A stretch of DNA of 7,067 bases from an uncultured Pyrinomonas sp. (GTDB lineage: Bacteria; Acidobacteriota; Blastocatellia; Pyrinomonadales; Pyrinomonadaceae): contig CAKZOF010000447.1 in assembly GCA_937135995.1 (NCBI GenBank), forward strand, positions 1 to 7,067, in the 5' to 3' direction. The notes below the pieces were generated by a model. The model saw only the letters and a program-made list of their open reading frames with translations, did not search any database and was not told the DNA's origin. Both the position numbers and the translations under genes were made by a program. How positions within the stretch are numbered: position 1 is the stretch's first letter; each line of letters begins with the position of its first letter. Positions 5,512-7,067 of this stretch are shown here, one piece after another.

Positions 5512-5540
5512 TTGACGCAGGTTGGCGCGCAGTTTAAAAA
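5512..5540 (+). promoter_or_regulatory. Promoter of the peptidoglycan-binding protein gene
   Basis: TTGACG (5512-5517), a 17-base spacer and TAAAAA (5535-5540) match the sigma70 pattern well. Transcription would start near 5547, leaving a leader of about 40 bases that carries the strong ribosome-binding site. The structured block to the left therefore lies upstream of this start and is probably not part of this mRNA. Confidence 0.65.
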
Positions 5541-5572
5541 TTTGGCTTGGCTTTAACAACCAATCTCACTTC

Positions 5573-5580
5573 AAGGGAGG
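5573..5580 (+). promoter_or_regulatory. Strong ribosome-binding site of the peptidoglycan-binding gene
   Basis: AAGGGAGG lies six bases before the ATG at 5587 and is the only near-consensus Shine-Dalgarno sequence before a gene in this window. It fixes the start codon and suggests efficient translation. Confidence 0.8.
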
Positions 5581-5586
5581 AAGACG

Positions 5587-5949
5587 ATGAGAACCCTCAC
5601 TATCTCTTTGGCATTGGCGTTGATTTTGTCTGGCGTCACGTTGGCGCAGACGGCTTCGTCGTCGGCGACGGGCCAATCTCAGAACCAAAATGCAGCCGCA
5701 TCCAAGAGCGCAACCAAACGGCGCGGTGCGCCTTTCCGCGCGACCAAAGAGCAGATCAAACAAGCTCAAGAGATTCTCAAGCAGCGCGGTCTGTACACGG
5801 GCGAAGCGACTGGCAAACTCGATCCGGCAACGCGCGCGGCGTTGCGCAAGTATCAGCAGGCTGAAGGCCTGCGCGTTACCGGCACGCTCAACCGCGAGAC
5901 GCTCGAGAAGATGAACATCGCGCTGACCGAGAAACAGAAGGCTGGCTGA
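5587..5949 (+). CDS. Small exported peptidoglycan-binding domain protein
   Basis: The 120-residue product starts with a signal peptide (MRTLTISLALALILSGVTLA, cleavage likely before Q21). A low-complexity Ser/Gln/Asn/Ala linker (about 22-42) and a short basic stretch follow. Residues about 54-110 form one PG_binding_1 repeat: KEQIKQAQEILKQRGLYTG, then GKLDPATRAALRKYQQAEGL and VTGTLNRETLEKM. Such domains bind peptidoglycan and are usually attached to a hydrolase, but no catalytic domain is present. It is likely a free wall-binding protein in the periplasm. It sits divergent from the lytic transglycosylase, 522 bases between start codons, so the two may act on the same substrate. It has its own promoter, a strong Shine-Dalgarno and a terminator, so it is a single-gene unit that is probably well expressed. 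Frame and start are secure; the exact role is inferred. Confidence 0.92.
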   Translation: MRTLTISLALALILSGVTLAQTASSSATGQSQNQNAAASKSATKRRGAPFRATKEQIKQAQEILKQRGLYTGEATGKLDPATRAALRKYQQAEGLRVTGTLNRETLEKMNIALTEKQKAG

Positions 5950-5972
5950 CAGCGGAGCGATCACCGATGAAA

Positions 5973-6008
5973 AAGCGCCGATGGACTACCAGTTGTCCAT
6001 CGGCGCTT
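5973..6008. terminator. Bidirectional intrinsic terminator
   Basis: AAGCGCCGATGGAC (5973-5986) and GTCCATCGGCGCTT (5995-6008) form a perfect 14-bp stem with an 8-base loop. It lies between two convergent genes, 23 bases past the peptidoglycan-binding stop codon and 57 bases past the alaS stop codon. On the minus strand the stem runs into TTTTT, a good terminator for alaS. On the plus strand it is followed by TTCTTGATTT, weaker but plausible. Confidence 0.9.
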
Positions 6009-6065
6009 CTTGATTTGCGCCCTTGCGCGCCAGCGTTGCCGTCGAGCCTTGTCGCCGAGACTGGG

Positions 6066-7067
6066 TCAAGCTGTTTTCGGCGAACTCGCCAAGCGCTCGA
6101 TGATGCCGTAACTTGCCTGCAATGCTTCGGGCAGCTTGTCGGCTTCCGGGCCACCGCCTTCGGCCATGTCTGGCCGCCCGCCGCCGCGCCCGCCCAAGAT
6201 GGGCGCCAGTTCGCGGATGACTTGGCCTGCCGGAATTATCGCGCGCAAATCGGCGGAAGTGCGCACGATGATCGAGGCCTTACCCTCGGCGCGACGTCCC
6301 AGAACGACAACGCCCGATTTGAGCCGCGCAAGCAACGTGTCGGAGAGTTGGCGCAAGCCCGGGGCATCGAGTTCGCTTGCCTCACGCACGAGGACTTTGA
6401 TCCCAGCGCATTCGCGCACCTCGCCGTCTTGCGCCGATGCGGAGACCGTTCCTGCAGCGATCTTGATCCGCAACTCTTCGATCTCGCGGCGCGCGCGACG
6501 TAGCTCTTCTTGAAGCCTCCCGACCGTTTCGGGCAAGCGCTCACGCGCCGTGCGCAGTTCGCTGGCAAGCGCGTTGACCAGCGTTTCGTCCTCTTGGAAG
6601 CGAGCGATGGCCTCCGTGCCCGTGATCGCTTCGACGCGACGTGTGCCCGAAGCGACGGCTTCATCGCGCACGATCTTGAAAGGGCCGATGTCGCCCGTAG
6701 CGCGCACGTGCGTCCCGCCGCACAGCTCTTTGGAAAAGCCCGGAACGGTGAGCACGCGCACTCGCTCGCCGTACTTTTCGCCGAAGAGCGCCATCGCGCC
6801 CGAACGCAAAGCTTCGGCGAGCGGCATGATCTCCGTTTGCACGGCGACGTTGCGCAGGATCTGATCGTTGACCAGCCGTTCGATCTCGGCGATCTCTTCC
6901 GCCGTCAGCGGCTGAAAGTGCGTGAAGTCGAAGCGCAGGCGATTGGGCGCGACGAGCGAGCCGGCTTGTTTGACGTGCGCGCCCAAGACCTCGCGCAGCG
7001 CGGCATGGAGCAGGTGCGTCGCCGTGTGGTTGCGGCGAATGGCGTTGCGCCGTTCCTCATCGACTTG
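6066..7067 (-). CDS. alaS: Alanyl-tRNA synthetase, C-terminal part (N-terminus outside window)
   Basis: The 333 residues visible are the C-terminal third or more of AlaS, which charges tRNA-Ala and hydrolyses mischarged Ser- and Gly-tRNA-Ala. The fragment opens inside the editing domain with RRNHTATHLLHAALREVLG, whose HxxxH (H14 and H18 of the fragment) binds zinc together with C116 and H120 in SKELCGGTHV. KQAGSLVAPNRLRFDFTHF and TGDIGPFKIV are further family hallmarks. A coiled-coil region follows (ELRTARERLPETVGRLQEE, RRAREEIEEL-like), then the C-Ala/DHHA1 domain ending in the glycine-rich ILGGRGGGRPDMAEGGGPE and a short tail to the TGA at 6066-6068. The frame is open to the right window edge; an apparent TTG start at 6986 is an ordinary internal leucine. 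No truncation or missing metal ligand is seen. Confidence 0.97.
   Translation of the reverse strand, partial: QVDEERRNAIRRNHTATHLLHAALREVLGAHVKQAGSLVAPNRLRFDFTHFQPLTAEEIAEIERLVNDQILRNVAVQTEIMPLAEALRSGAMALFGEKYGERVRVLTVPGFSKELCGGTHVRATGDIGPFKIVRDEAVASGTRRVEAITGTEAIARFQEDETLVNALASELRTARERLPETVGRLQEELRRARREIEELRIKIAAGTVSASAQDGEVRECAGIKVLVREASELDAPGLRQLSDTLLARLKSGVVVLGRRAEGKASIIVRTSADLRAIIPAGQVIRELAPILGGRGGGRPDMAEGGGPEADKLPEALQASYGIIERLASSPKTA

Noticed and set aside
6986..7067. TTG at 6986 as the start of the alanyl-tRNA synthetase fragment
   Set aside because: The same frame stays open to the window edge and encodes the conserved NHTATHLLHAAL motif upstream, so the TTG is an internal leucine codon.

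Overview
This 7.07 kb window comes from a GC-rich, Gram-negative-type bacterial chromosome. The gene style (an RpfG-like HD-GYP regulator, a zinc-ribbon bacterial-PH membrane protein, a secreted lytic transglycosylase, weak Shine-Dalgarno sites) would fit Acidobacteriota, perhaps the Blastocatellia. That placement is an impression from the protein sequences, not something proven here. No phage, transposon or integrase gene is visible, and all recognisable genes look chromosomal.

Layout from left to right. (i) 1-658, minus: the N-terminal 219 residues of a response regulator with an HD-GYP domain (cyclic-di-GMP phosphodiesterase type), running off the left edge. (ii) 659-1398: about 740 bases without a gene, holding a likely promoter for the regulator, two sets of degenerate direct repeats and a cluster of GC-rich palindromes. 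(iii) 1399-1487, plus: tRNA-Leu(CAA) with an excellent sigma70-type promoter. (iv) 1488-1785: no gene, but strong RNA-structure signals. Read on the minus strand these include a block resembling a GEMM-I (cyclic-dinucleotide) riboswitch aptamer, and a nested stem-loop at the 3' end of the next gene. (v) 1786-2976, minus: an unrecognised exported protein with a C-terminal membrane anchor. (vi) 3364-3921, minus: a zinc-ribbon, two-TM, bacterial-PH-domain protein. (vii) 4246-5064, minus: an exported SLT-family lytic transglycosylase. (viii) 5140-5586: a divergent intergenic region with a promoter facing each way and, between them, a roughly 200-nt block of strong complementary segments that looks like an unidentified structured RNA. 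(ix) 5587-5949, plus: a small exported peptidoglycan-binding-domain protein with the best ribosome-binding site in the window. (x) 5973-6008: a 14-bp bidirectional terminator. (xi) 6066-7067, minus: the C-terminal 333 residues of alanyl-tRNA synthetase (alaS), running off the right edge.

Functionally, the lytic transglycosylase and the peptidoglycan-binding protein are divergently placed cell-wall genes. The HD-GYP regulator belongs to cyclic-di-GMP signalling, which makes a possible cyclic-dinucleotide riboswitch about 0.9 kb away of interest, although no target gene for it can be identified. The two RNA candidates (about 1558-1750 and about 5241-5445) are the parts of the window most likely to be undescribed.
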